From Aedes albopictus (Eukaryota; Arthropoda; Insecta; Diptera; Culicidae), in the NCBI RefSeq assembly GCF_035046485.1, contig NC_085136.1:222646853-222710852 (forward strand): 64,000 nt of DNA, in the 5' to 3' direction. Positions 41,626 to 50,792 of the stretch are shown piece after piece. The notes beneath the pieces are model-generated. The model was not told where the DNA came from and ran no database searches. It saw only the letters and a list, made by a program, of their open reading frames with translations. Position 1 is the first letter of the stretch. Each line of letters begins with the position of its first letter. Made by a program: the position numbers and the translations under genes.

Positions 41626-43363
41626 TCGCTTTCTCAACAAGTTGTGTAAGGAATGCCTTGATCAAAATTTGGAAAAAATCGATAGAGGAATTTTCACAAC
41701 ATTTTTTCGGAGATCAAGTTTCTTATTTTTTCAGGTATTCTACGGAATATAGGAACTACCACACAGTTTCTTAGCTTTCCTGAACGCATTTAATCTAAAG
41801 AAACCTATTTTTTCAGAGCTCTCATTCGATCCTTCAGATGGTCATACCATAAAAACGAATGCAGTAAGCAGTAATTAAGACATTCGTTTGCTTAACGTTT
41901 GTTGCTGCTGGTGTTGTTGAGAAACTTGAAACCAAAAATTTTGTATTGAGAAGGCCAGTAATGGTGGTTCTTGATCAAACATTCCAGTAAAAACTACTCT
42001 TACCAATCGAGAAATATCTTTGATTACGATACAGCAATTTTTATTGTGGTTGGAAATTAAATATTTTATCTGTGAGCTTTTTTTCGTTTTCTACTATGCT
42101 ACATTTTTTTACCACTTTGTGCAACTTCAAATTTGATTCATCTAGTTTACAGAGCCCTATTTTTTAACTTTTGCCAGAAACATCAACATAAATAGTACTA
42201 TTTGCTCCGTTAGCATGTTTACTATAAGAGCTAGAAGAAACTTTTTTGGATATTGTTTGCATTTGTCCAAATTGACTAAGAACGGAATGAGTGGATTACA
42301 ATGACTCCTCAACTGAGCATGAGAATGAGCATAGATGACCGTACAACTCGAAATTGCCACTCCGTTATTGACCAGAATAATCGAAATTGCACAAGGAACC
42401 AACAAACGGAGCTTGGGAGTAGCTACCGCTCTCAATGTGCACAGTTCGAGAATTCCAAACTTTATTAAGTCAATAACGGCGCCGGCCGCGTCCTTACGGT
42501 CATCGAGGAAGGGAAGGAATGTTAGTGTCTAATCCAAACAAGATTTAAGAGCGTTCTACTAGGATGTTGTAGTTTTCATTTGGTGGTAGAAGAACTCAAA
42601 TCGGTTGACTTACGACTGAGAAATTTATTATAATAAGCTTTGTCAAAAATCTCTTAAATAGTTAAGCTGTATTGCTCCCAAGTATTCTTCAAAAATATCT
42701 CAGTAACCAAATGTCTAATCGAAATAAAATTTCAAAGCATTCTATTTGGATGTTGTAGCTTTCATTTGGTGCTAAGAAAACTCAAATCGGTTCACAGACA
42801 AGTTTAGTTGTATAACTTCCTAGTAACGTAATCCGAGATCAAGTTGATCACTTTAAAACAACTTTTGTGGATAACATTAGTAACAATTCAAATACTGCTA
42901 AAAGAATTCCTGTAAAATCAGTACCCTGTGGATCGCCATGTGACACAATTTTGTTCAACAAATTTAAACATTAGGTTAAATAACTACAAAAATCAAAAAT
43001 TGAAAATGCTTTTTTGGGGTGGAATTGATCATCATACAATTAAGCATTGATTAGAAAGGAAAATTGCTTTCTCCGATTGATTTTACTCTTCTAAACACGA
43101 ATAACGCGTTAAAACTCTTAGGTACAACTAGTGAATTCGACACTTAAAATGCAATTTCCTTTGAAATAAGTGATTTGTATCACAATAAATGATTTTATCT
43201 TTAAAAAATGAACTTTTTTTTAACTTATTCATGTTCAGAACAGCTTCTTAGCTTTCCAACCAAGGCTCCACAAAAATGTTGGGACAGAAAGTTTACGAGA
43301 AGTTCTATAGGCAATCGATTATTTAGTAGCAATGATTTCAGCTAAGTGAGAAATAAATTGTGT
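41626..43363. other. Unassigned sequence with an internal duplication
   Basis: Apart from the repeat pair at 42526 and 42712, no feature recognised. ORFs at 42157-42435 (minus) and 42335-42532 overlap on opposite strands and show no family. Confidence 0.35.
42526..42795 (+). repeat. Diverged direct duplication, 186-bp spacing
   Basis: TGTCTAATCNAAANAAGATTT-like and GGATGTTGTAGNTTTCATTT blocks recur at 42526-42605 and 42712-42795, with AACTCAAATCGGTT after each. It is probably a two-unit remnant of a satellite. Confidence 0.6.
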
Positions 43364-43430
43364 GGAGATGAACCAGCCTCGGGCGGAAAATCTCCCTAAT
43401 AAAGCTAATAATAATAAATAAATTGTAAAT
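43364..43430 (+). repeat. Retroelement tail with TAA-rich end
   Basis: Reads GGAGATGAACCAGCCTCGGG, then GAAAATCTCCCTAATAAAGC, then TAATAATAATAAATAAATTG. Matches, inverted, the module split by the SINE at 22.0-22.4 kb. Confidence 0.55.
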
Positions 43431-43944
43431 TCCTTTAAAAATAAAACTAAATTAACTTTTTCCTAAAAAAAAATAAAAGTCTGTGCTCAATACTAGACAT
43501 TTATGAACTAAATGAGATAAGATCGCTTAGAACTTTCTAGCATGGAATTACAATGTAGTACCCAAATGATCAATTTGACCCCGGTTCACGGTACCGTGAC
43601 TATGGGTGAATTTGATCGACGTTAGGGCCATTTTTATTTGTTAAAAATAACACTTTAAACTAAAAACAATTTGTAAAAAATGTCCACCATCTGGCTCAAC
43701 AGTTATTGAATAATGAGTTTACATGTTTTACAGCCAATTTTTCACATATTTCCATATAAAATTCAGTATTTTCCGTAACTGTGTGTTAGGCGAACCTACA
43801 CCAAGACTTCGCAGCCACTTTAAATACGAGATTAAATTACAAGTCGATTCGCCAATCGATTGATTTAGAACTTGCTTTCTTTATACAAGGCAGGTTATTT
43901 AGGTAGTCTGGGTACGATTTTGCTACAACACACCTTCTACACGA

Positions 43945-44012
43945 AAAAGCTCCGCGGAAGTTCTAAAAATACGCTGAGCTGAAAAGCAGATTTCGCCCTA
44001 CTAGGGACGTAA
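43945..44012 (+). mobile_element. Decayed SINE tail fragment
   Basis: GGAAGTTCTAAAAATACGCT, GAGCTGAAAAGCAG and AGGGACGTAAC align with the tail half of the SINE at 22063-22332, with many changes. Confidence 0.5.
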
Positions 44013-44123
44013 CTAGAAAAAAATACAGAATACGGTAGGTTATTTTCGGTCAGCTCCAACGTTCACGGAAACAAGGTCAGCGACGGAGTACGCTAGCTGC
44101 AAGTGACATCAGTCTAGCAGCTA

Positions 44124-45078
44124 AAGCATTGTCCAGTTAGAATCCGGACGCAGATAATCACTTATATCTTAGAGGTAGAATAACAAACAGAAAAGGTGAA
44201 GCCCTCAAAACAAAGATAATTTACTGTAGTATCATGGAAAAATATCATTAAAATTATTTTATTTAATTTTTAATACATTTTCTAAAATTTTCCGTGATTA
44301 CTTCCTTAAAAATCTGCACAATGGTAGTAAATTTTAACATCAACCCCTTCGGCGGATTTGTTTAACAATCAGGTCATCTCTGTAGTGTCCTGAGACCCTC
44401 TACCAATCTGATTAGGATTCCAAAGAAACTTTGCCAAATATTTCTCTTCTTGCGAAATTAGGGGCTATTCAGTGAATTCCAAAGAAGCGAAATTTGAGTG
44501 GTTTTTTCGTTAATAAACACTATCCAACAGTGATGACACCACTGCACATCTCAGGCTGTCGTGATAGCTCACCAAATTAGCTCAAACCTCTACAGATCCC
44601 TTGTGTGCATTTTTGAAAAGCAGCACGCGATTCTTGAGGTTATCATCTTTGTACACATTTGGTGTCAAAATCGTGATGTGAGAAAACGATGTCCAGAGCT
44701 CGAACTTCCTGGCTAATCTTGGAATTCCAAGCAGATTTATCCATGAACATAAACTTCAATCTTCCTTGGGCACTTCCTCATGGCATGGTTAAAAACATCT
44801 GTGCACATCACACATAATGGTTATGGAGACATTAAAATTTTTCGCGACTGTCGTACCTGACCACGCTTAATTTTTAGCGTGTTTGTGCAAGATTTTTTTC
44901 CTTCACTTATCTTCAATCTGAAATAACTTTTCACTCGTAGCAAGAAAATCGATGAAATTTTCACCATCAATAGAGGGCTTCTTTATGATCAGACTGCTGT
45001 AAAAAATATATGATTATGATCATTGAGAGCGTAACAATAAATTATCCTTTGCGTCCGGATTCTAACTGGACAATGCTT
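44124..45078. mobile_element. 955-bp TA-flanked DNA element
   Basis: Inverted ends of about 28 bp, starting AAGCATTGTCCAGTTAGAAT, identical in the two arms, with TA on both sides (44122-44123 and 45079-45080). The minus strand has short stretches that could be a shredded Tc1/pogo-type transposase, but no catalytic motif is clear enough to name. It is probably a dead Tc1/mariner-type copy. Confidence 0.75.
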
Positions 45079-45244
45079 TAGACCCTAGCCTAGTTTTGGC
45101 TCCCAAAGCAGCACGATGTAATCACGTGACTATTCATCACTAAAGTTTGTTCATTTATTTTTCATATCTCATCACTCCTTCTCACTGCTGCGATGAACCG
45201 GTAGGCTTCACATTTGCCCGACGGCCCTAGCCTAGGTGTATGTA

Positions 45245-46386
45245 CAGGAGATGGCCAAAATGTTTGGGATAGGCAACTTTTTTTCTCCCATTAAAAAAAT
45301 CAACATGCAGTAACTTTTCATAGAGTGCATCAAAAAATCTCAAATTTTGACTGTTTATCAACCTGTTATATGTGCATCATTGGTACGAATTTGGGCTCGC
45401 TTGAATAATTTTTCGCGAAGTTAGAACCGTTCGGGTAAAACACTATTTTTTAAACAACTCATTTTTGAACTGTCATATCTCGGAAACCAGTAAACCGAAT
45501 TGAATGAATTTTTTAATGTTTATCAACAATATATTGATACTTAATATGACGTTATAAAATGTTATATTTTCTCACGGCGAATTAAGTTATACCGGGTTGA
45601 AGTTTCTACCCATATAGAGGAAAATTAGTCAAATTTACAATACCACACAAAAATTATTAAATGTGTTCTTCCTTCAATCTAAATAGGCTCTAATATATCT
45701 GATTAGAGATAATTTGAGAACAGAAGTGGAAAATCTTTGAATATCAACACTAAAATTTATTGACATTGATGTGAAAAAAATACATTTTTTCGAGAAAAAT
45801 CCAAAAAGTGTCAATCCATGATAACTTTTTTCAATGTTTAAAAAGTACCTATGTTTTAATAGTTTGTGAAGAATTTACATATTATTAGTGTACGTTCAAA
45901 ATTTCATTCAATTCGGTTCACTGGTTTCCGACCTGCAAAGCTGGTGTTTGCAACGGATCCGGTTGGCACAAGAAGGCGTGGAGCGCAGAGAGCACGATGG
46001 GCGTACCAGGTGGAGCGTGACTTGGCGAGCATTGGGCGCGATCGAGGATGGAGAGCGGCAGCCACAAACCGAGTATTGTGGCGTACTATTGTTGATTATG
46101 TCTTGTCTTAATGATGTTGAACAAATAAATGTATGTATGTATGGTTTCCGAGATATGACAGCTCAAAAAAGAGTTGGCTGAAAAATAGTGTTTTACCCGA
46201 ACGGTTCTAACTTTGCGAAAAATTTATCAATCGAGCCCAAATTTGTACCAATGATGCACATATAATAGGTTGGCAAACAGTCAAAATTTGAGATTTTTTT
46301 ATGCGCTCTATAAAAAGTTATAGCATGTTGAACTTTTTTGCGAGAGAAAAAAAATTGCCTATCCCAAACATTTTGGCCATCCCCTG
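45245..46386. mobile_element. 1.14-kb hairpin element with TA duplication
   Basis: The ends are CAGGAGATGGCCAAAATGTT and, from the right, CAGGGGATGGCCAAAATGTT, with TA on both sides (45243-45244 and 46387-46388). The arms are inverted for several hundred bases, with shared blocks TTTTACCCGAACGGTTCTAA and TCGGAAACC. It holds a 211-bp RTE fragment at 45932-46142. It has the same long-arm design as 11533-12477 but a different sequence. Confidence 0.8.
45932..46142 (+). mobile_element. 211-bp RTE 3' end with ATGT tail
   Basis: Flanked by GGTTTCCGA (45923-45931 and 46143-46151), a 9-bp duplication. It encodes the conserved tail PAKLVFATDPVGTRRRG, ARWAYQVERDLASIG, RDRGWRAAATNR and ends in AAATAAATGTATGTATGTATG, a (ATGT)n tail. 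It is close to the RTE at 19166-20174. Confidence 0.85.
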
Positions 46387-46388
46387 TA

Positions 46389-46857
46389 CCTACCAGGTAC
46401 CTAGCGTGAAACCAGCAGAACGCCCGGTCCCTGAATGTTGAGCTAAGGCGAAGAGTTTTCCCAACAGCCGATGGCGGTTTGATGTTTTATATGGCGGCAG
46501 GGTAATTTCCCTTCATACAACCGAGGCCTATGATTGTTGCAGTTTCTTAACACAGTCATTAGATTGTACGGAACTTGCGTTCTCTTTCGTTGTGTACTTT
46601 GGCTGGGCGTCCATCGGGACGGGATATCGCGCTGCAAACCCACTCTGCGCCTTGGGAATCCATCGGCCTGAAATCATCTTTCTTGTTTGCTCCGGAACCG
46701 GAACGAGAAGAAGTGGGAGAAAGTGCAAATACTGTGAAACTGAATTCCTTCCCGGCTCACACTCTAATCGTTGTGCTCTCCAAACTGCCGTGGTGGTACA
46801 CAGTTTCGTAGCCAGGCTCAATGTATGAATGTAACAGTTTGTCGACTATGCATTGTT
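46389..46857. other. Unassigned sequence with overlapping ORFs
   Basis: Open frames of 78 and 97 codons overlap on opposite strands. One reads GRKCKYCETEFLPGSHSNRC, which faintly recalls a zinc finger, but I cannot place it in a family. GC content is higher than in the neighbours, so this may be an unrecognised element. Confidence 0.25.
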
Positions 46858-46970
46858 TTATAACACTAGCTTACAGCATTTTTGAAGTCGGTAAGCTGAT
46901 GATCGTTTTTAGTGTAGAATCATGCCCTGAGTTCGAAAACGCGAAGGAAAAAAATACAGTGGAGCGGAAA
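46858..46970 (+). repeat. 113-bp repeat shared with 33300-33410 (inverted)
   Basis: Shared blocks include TTACAGCATTTTTGAA, CGGTAAGCTGATGATC, GTGTAGAATCATGCCCTGAG and TTCGAAAACGCGAAGGAAAA. It abuts a MITE copy at 46981. Confidence 0.7.
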
Positions 46971-46980
46971 CAAGAATCAA

Positions 46981-47199
46981 ATATTGGTTCCGTTATTAAG
47001 CATATGGCTCCCATTTTCATCCTACGAAAAACAAAAGATTGAAGCGCTGTTTGTTTTATTTCTTATTTTTGTATTTTTTGTTAGAAGTGAGCACCCATGA
47101 AAACAACCCATGAAAGAACGGAATCAATCGGTGCCGTAATCGCTTGTTTTCGAATAGGATGAATATGGGAGCGTGAGATTACTGATGGCACACATACCC
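46981..47199. mobile_element. MITE copy related to 38342-38556, inverted
   Basis: Reads CTCCCATTTTCATCCTACG, GTGAGCACCCATG, GCCGTAATCGCTTG and ends CTGATGGCACACATACCC before TA (47200-47201). The left end is worn, with no GGG before TATTGGTTCC. Confidence 0.7.
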
Positions 47200-47225
47200 T
47201 ACTATGGCACGGTAAAGGCTGGGTA

Positions 47226-48350
47226 GGGTAAAAAATATAATTTGGACATGTATATAATTTGGACATGCACGTCGATGTATGCCTTATTCCGGAGAGCTAA
47301 TAAAAGTAGATACTTCTCAATATCGATTATTGGATCAAATGGACCCTATTCTGATGAATTACGTTGAAAATACGCTTAACAATTAAGAATTTACTTCAAA
47401 ATTATCGAAAATGTAAATTATTTCACTAAAACCCCTCAAATGCACAGGTATGCAGGACGACATATACTTTATAGTCATATACAATATTCACCTGAAAATG
47501 GTTGAATTAATAATTGTAAGAAATTTAAAAGCCTTTTTGCAATGAAAAATGTTCATTAAAGAAGCATTAGACAGCCAATCTCTTAACATTCATCTAGAAC
47601 GCTTAAAATAGGTGGTGTCCAAAATACATTGCATGGTTTCTACTGTTAATATATTTTGGTCATCTGACGAACTAGGGTCTTGTACCATTTGGGCAGGTGT
47701 ACCTATTTTGGGCACTTGCCACTATAACTAAGTCAATTTCAAACCGATTGATTTGAAATTTTGTATACAGTTAGGCACGTACAGTATCTAACTCCGTACA
47801 AAAATTCAAATCAATCGATTTGAAATTGACTTAGTTATAGCGGCAAGTGCCCAAAATAGGTACACCTGCCCAAATGGTACAATACCCTACATGGGGATGC
47901 TGTGCGATTGCATGCTTGGAAGCGTATTCTGTGGGTCTGGCGATATTTTCCCGATTTTAACAAAAACTGTAATAGTTATCAAAATAGATGCCAGTTAAGC
48001 GAAGAAATTTGATTATTTGTAAGAAAATATTTGTTAATTTATGCTACTTCCATGATTTAGCAGTTTTCATGGCTAAACATTGAGATTATTGCCCTGTCCA
48101 AATTATATATACCTGAGGGTGTCCAAAACATATATTCGGTGTCCAAAATGCAATTCTAACAGGCGATTGGAAATTGTGATTTTCTCAGCTTAAAATGCTT
48201 TCGTTAAGGTTTTTGTCACCAGGAATGCAAAGTACAATCATATTATAAGCGTACTAGTAACTTTGCGAAATAATCGATTGCTTTCTAAGGAAGCTAGGGG
48301 GCGATTTTTCCAACGTTGTCATAAGTATGTCCAAAATACATGAATTACCC
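47226..48350. mobile_element. 1.1-kb TA-flanked element with GTCCAAA subrepeats
   Basis: The ends are GGGTAAAAAATATAATTTGG on the left and GGGTAATTCATGTATTTTGG from the right, with TA on both sides (47224-47225 and 48351-48352). TGTCCAAAAT words recur near each end (47611, 48093, 48117, 48139, 48328). It holds a 213-bp hairpin MITE. Its last 106 bp belong to the 445-bp duplication. Confidence 0.65.
47675..47887. mobile_element. 213-bp hairpin MITE
   Basis: Nearly perfect inverted arms of about 95 bp starting GGGTCTTGTACCATTTGGGC and, from the right, GGGTATTGTACCATTTGGGC. TA is on both sides (47673-47674 and 47888-47889). The arms include ACTTAGTTATAG and TCAATTTCAAA. A transcript would fold into a long hairpin. 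Confidence 0.85.
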
Positions 48351-48689
48351 TATGCTGCGCAATTCAGATCCCATTGTGATCCACTAGCCTCTGCCCAGCA
48401 ACTCCTATCCCTACCTCCACGCGGTACCGGCCGGAAACTATGCGCAACCTTGAGGAAGATCGGGTAATCAACCCCGGTGGGAACTTTGGTCGTAGGCTGA
48501 CAGGGAAGGGGAGGTTTTCTTCGGCAAACCTGACCGTCTGTTCTCCAGGAGGAGCGGCTCACAACAGCGTCTGATCCCCATGTTAGGGGCGGCTGATCCA
48601 GGGAAGGACTCTAAGCTCAACTGTGCACTATGGTCCTCCGGAAAGTAGGGGGTTGGTGTCAGGCCCTACGAGCCAGCCGTAAAAAAACA
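48245..48689 (+). repeat. 445-bp direct repeat, copy 1
   Basis: From ATAAGCGTACTAGTAAC to CGTAAAAAAACA. Identical by eye to 49780-50224 (offset 1535). It covers the end of the 47226-48350 element and the 5' region of an RTE-type LINE. Confidence 0.9.
48353..48689 (+). other. 5' region of an RTE-type LINE
   Basis: GC-richer than its surroundings. It shares the GTCTGTTCTCCAGGAGGAGC and ACAGCGTCTG words with the leader of the RTE at 6488. Copy 2 (49888-50224) continues to an endonuclease start at about 50480. The 70-codon minus-strand ORF inside it is a shadow. Confidence 0.6.
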
Positions 48690-49096
48690 GAGAGATCGTT
48701 CCGATCCAACCGACAGAGAGTTGCATCAACATCCCAGCATCGGGACTCCAAACAACAACACTCCGGTTTTCACAAATCGAACTTCCGAATGCCTGAGCAC
48801 CCGACCAAGCAGTTTATCTACCAGCCCAACGAAACCCGAGCAGGATCAGAGGATTCCCATACCGACGACATACCTTCAGACGTCATTTTCCGCCCAATGA
48901 GATTTGTAGAGTCCAGCCACATCGAGAATTTCAAGCACACCAAACCTACGAGGACCACCACAAAAACGACAGAGTTCCCACATAGCTACTTTCGACCCAG
49001 ATACCGCCATCCGAAGAGACAGATCGTTGAGTGTAAGAGACAGCTTTTTGTATCCAATAATGTACTGTTGAAACTCCGTCTCAACCGGGGGGAGTA
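48690..49096 (+). pseudogene. C-terminal coding remnant of an LTR retrotransposon
   Basis: An open frame 48630-49184 runs from the repeat through this piece into the LTR. The part specific to the element reads FRPRYRHPKRQIVECKRQ, then LKLRLNRGEYVP. It is basic, ends at the polypurine tract, and shows no named domain. It could be the tail of pol or an extra ORF. Confidence 0.4.
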
Positions 49097-49779
49097 TGTT
49101 CCGTACGGAACAGGCCGCAAGCGAGTGCGACTTAAATTTCATCGAACGCCCGACGCCCATACCGCCCATCGCACTCTGTTGTAAGAAACGCTGTCTTTTC
49201 TAACTATCTTCATGCTACTTTGGTCCGCCGATACACCGCACTCACCAGAATGCAACCCTCGACACGACCCACCCTGCAGACGCCACTGAGAGTGTGAGTT
49301 CCTACCGCAAGCGTGAGTGTTACCTGTGAGTGGCAGTGAGAGGCTCTCACTGTCGTCGTCGTCACCAGTGTGGTAACTCACCTGAAACTCACCACAACAG
49401 TGTGGTGAGTTCAACCTGTGCTCCTTCTAGAAGTTTCCTCCCGCGTCTGGAATACGAGTCGCGATATTGCGCGAATGCTCCAGACTGCCAACGCGCGCAT
49501 ATAAATACGCGATATGTTCGACCGCAGAGTTCAGTACTGATTTAACCGCCGCGAATTCAACCTCGACCATAGTGAAAGTGAACCAAAAGTGACTAGTAGT
49601 AAAAGTTATAGTAAGATAGTGAACAGTAAAGTGTAGTAGTGAAGTGTAGTGTAAAGAAGAGAAATAAAGTGTAGTTTATAGTGATCAGCAGAAAAAGTGT
49701 AGTGTTGATTCTTTCCACATCCCCGAGAAATACAGTCCACCCGACCCGACCGGAGTTGGCCACGGTTAACGCGCCAACA
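49097..49779 (+). repeat. LTR (683 bp)
   Basis: Starts TGTTCCGTACGG after the polypurine tract and ends GTTAACGCGCCAACA, with TG...CA ends. It contains a TATA box, an initiator and AATAAA (49663-49668) in U3-R order. A GTGTAGT-rich stretch (49610-49700) follows the start site. It reads as a 3' LTR. Confidence 0.8.
49500..49536 (+). promoter_or_regulatory. LTR core promoter: TATA box and initiator
   Basis: TATAAATA at 49500-49507 and an insect-type initiator TCAGTA at 49531-49536, 31 bp apart, the usual spacing. It is expected to start transcription at about 49533. Confidence 0.65.
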
Positions 49780-50224
49780 ATAAGCGTACTAGTAACTTTG
49801 CGAAATAATCGATTGCTTTCTAAGGAAGCTAGGGGGCGATTTTTCCAACGTTGTCATAAGTATGTCCAAAATACATGAATTACCCTATGCTGCGCAATTC
49901 AGATCCCATTGTGATCCACTAGCCTCTGCCCAGCAACTCCTATCCCTACCTCCACGCGGTACCGGCCGGAAACTATGCGCAACCTTGAGGAAGATCGGGT
50001 AATCAACCCCGGTGGGAACTTTGGTCGTAGGCTGACAGGGAAGGGGAGGTTTTCTTCGGCAAACCTGACCGTCTGTTCTCCAGGAGGAGCGGCTCACAAC
50101 AGCGTCTGATCCCCATGTTAGGGGCGGCTGATCCAGGGAAGGACTCTAAGCTCAACTGTGCACTATGGTCCTCCGGAAAGTAGGGGGTTGGTGTCAGGCC
50201 CTACGAGCCAGCCGTAAAAAAACA
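49780..50224 (+). repeat. 445-bp direct repeat, copy 2
   Basis: Begins immediately after the LTR end (CCAACA|ATAAGCG) and continues into LINE sequence. No difference from copy 1 is visible over its full length. Confidence 0.9.
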
Positions 50225-50560
50225 TTGTAGCGGAAAATCAGCAACAGAATAAGGGGCTGTTCATAAACCACGTAGACCTTTTGGGGGGGTTGGGGGGGGT
50301 GGGGGGGGGGGTTGGGTTCTGGCCAAAGTCTACGCTCCTTACAAATTTCAAAATTTTTGTATGGACGAAATTCTACGAGGGGGGAGGGGGGGCTCTGAGA
50401 TGGTTAAAATTTGGTCTACGTGGTTTATGAACAGCCCCTAATACGAACCGAGACCAACGACAACGACCCCAGCGAACAAAAAGGACTTGCGATTGGAAAC
50501 TCGGTACGTGGAACTGCCGATCTCTCAACTTCATTGGGAGCACCCGCACTGAAAAGTTGA
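50225..50560 (+). pseudogene. RTE-type LINE endonuclease start, truncated
   Basis: After a MITE the sequence gives DWKLGTWNCRSLNFIGSTRT (50489-50548), the opening motif of the EEP endonuclease (compare DWKVGSWNVRTLN in the 6867 copy). Homology ends at about 50548. The rest of this LINE is absent. Confidence 0.65.
50253..50438. mobile_element. 186-bp hairpin MITE with TAA duplication
   Basis: Ends GGGGCTGTTCATAAACCACG and the exact reverse complement, inverted match about 26 bp, with TAA on both sides (50250-50252 and 50439-50441). It carries two G-rich runs (50282-50310 and 50379-50393). A 3-bp TWA target suggests a PIF/Harbinger-type MITE. Confidence 0.75.
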
Positions 50561-50792
50561 TCGATTGGTGACCCGCTGGTGGTGACCAATCCATCAACTT
50601 TTCAGCGCAAACCAACCATCGGTTCTTCAGATTTGTGCTTTTGAAAATTCGAAGTGTGGCCTCGTTATATATTCACCTTCAGATGATGTAGTAATCGTAG
50701 CAGAGGCATTCCAAGAAGCAGCACGAATCGATATTGATCGATGTTTTTTTATATACTTGATATTTTTTTATGCTATTCCTTTTTAAGTGAGA

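Larger units (their letters stand above)
48690..49779 (+). mobile_element. 3' part of an LTR retrotransposon
   Basis: About 400 bp of internal sequence, a polypurine tract GGGGGGAG (49087-49094) and one LTR (49097-49779). The 5' LTR and most coding sequence are missing. It sits exactly between the two 445-bp repeats. The superfamily (Ty3 or BEL) cannot be fixed from this piece. Confidence 0.8.

Noticed and set aside
46528..46828. Possible zinc-finger protein (CKYC block)
   Set aside because: Only one CxxC pair, no convincing partner residues, and overlapping open frames on both strands.
48350..48562. Identical 70-codon minus-strand ORFs at 48350 and 49885
   Set aside because: The identity is explained by the 445-bp DNA duplication, and the sequence is a LINE leader on the other strand.
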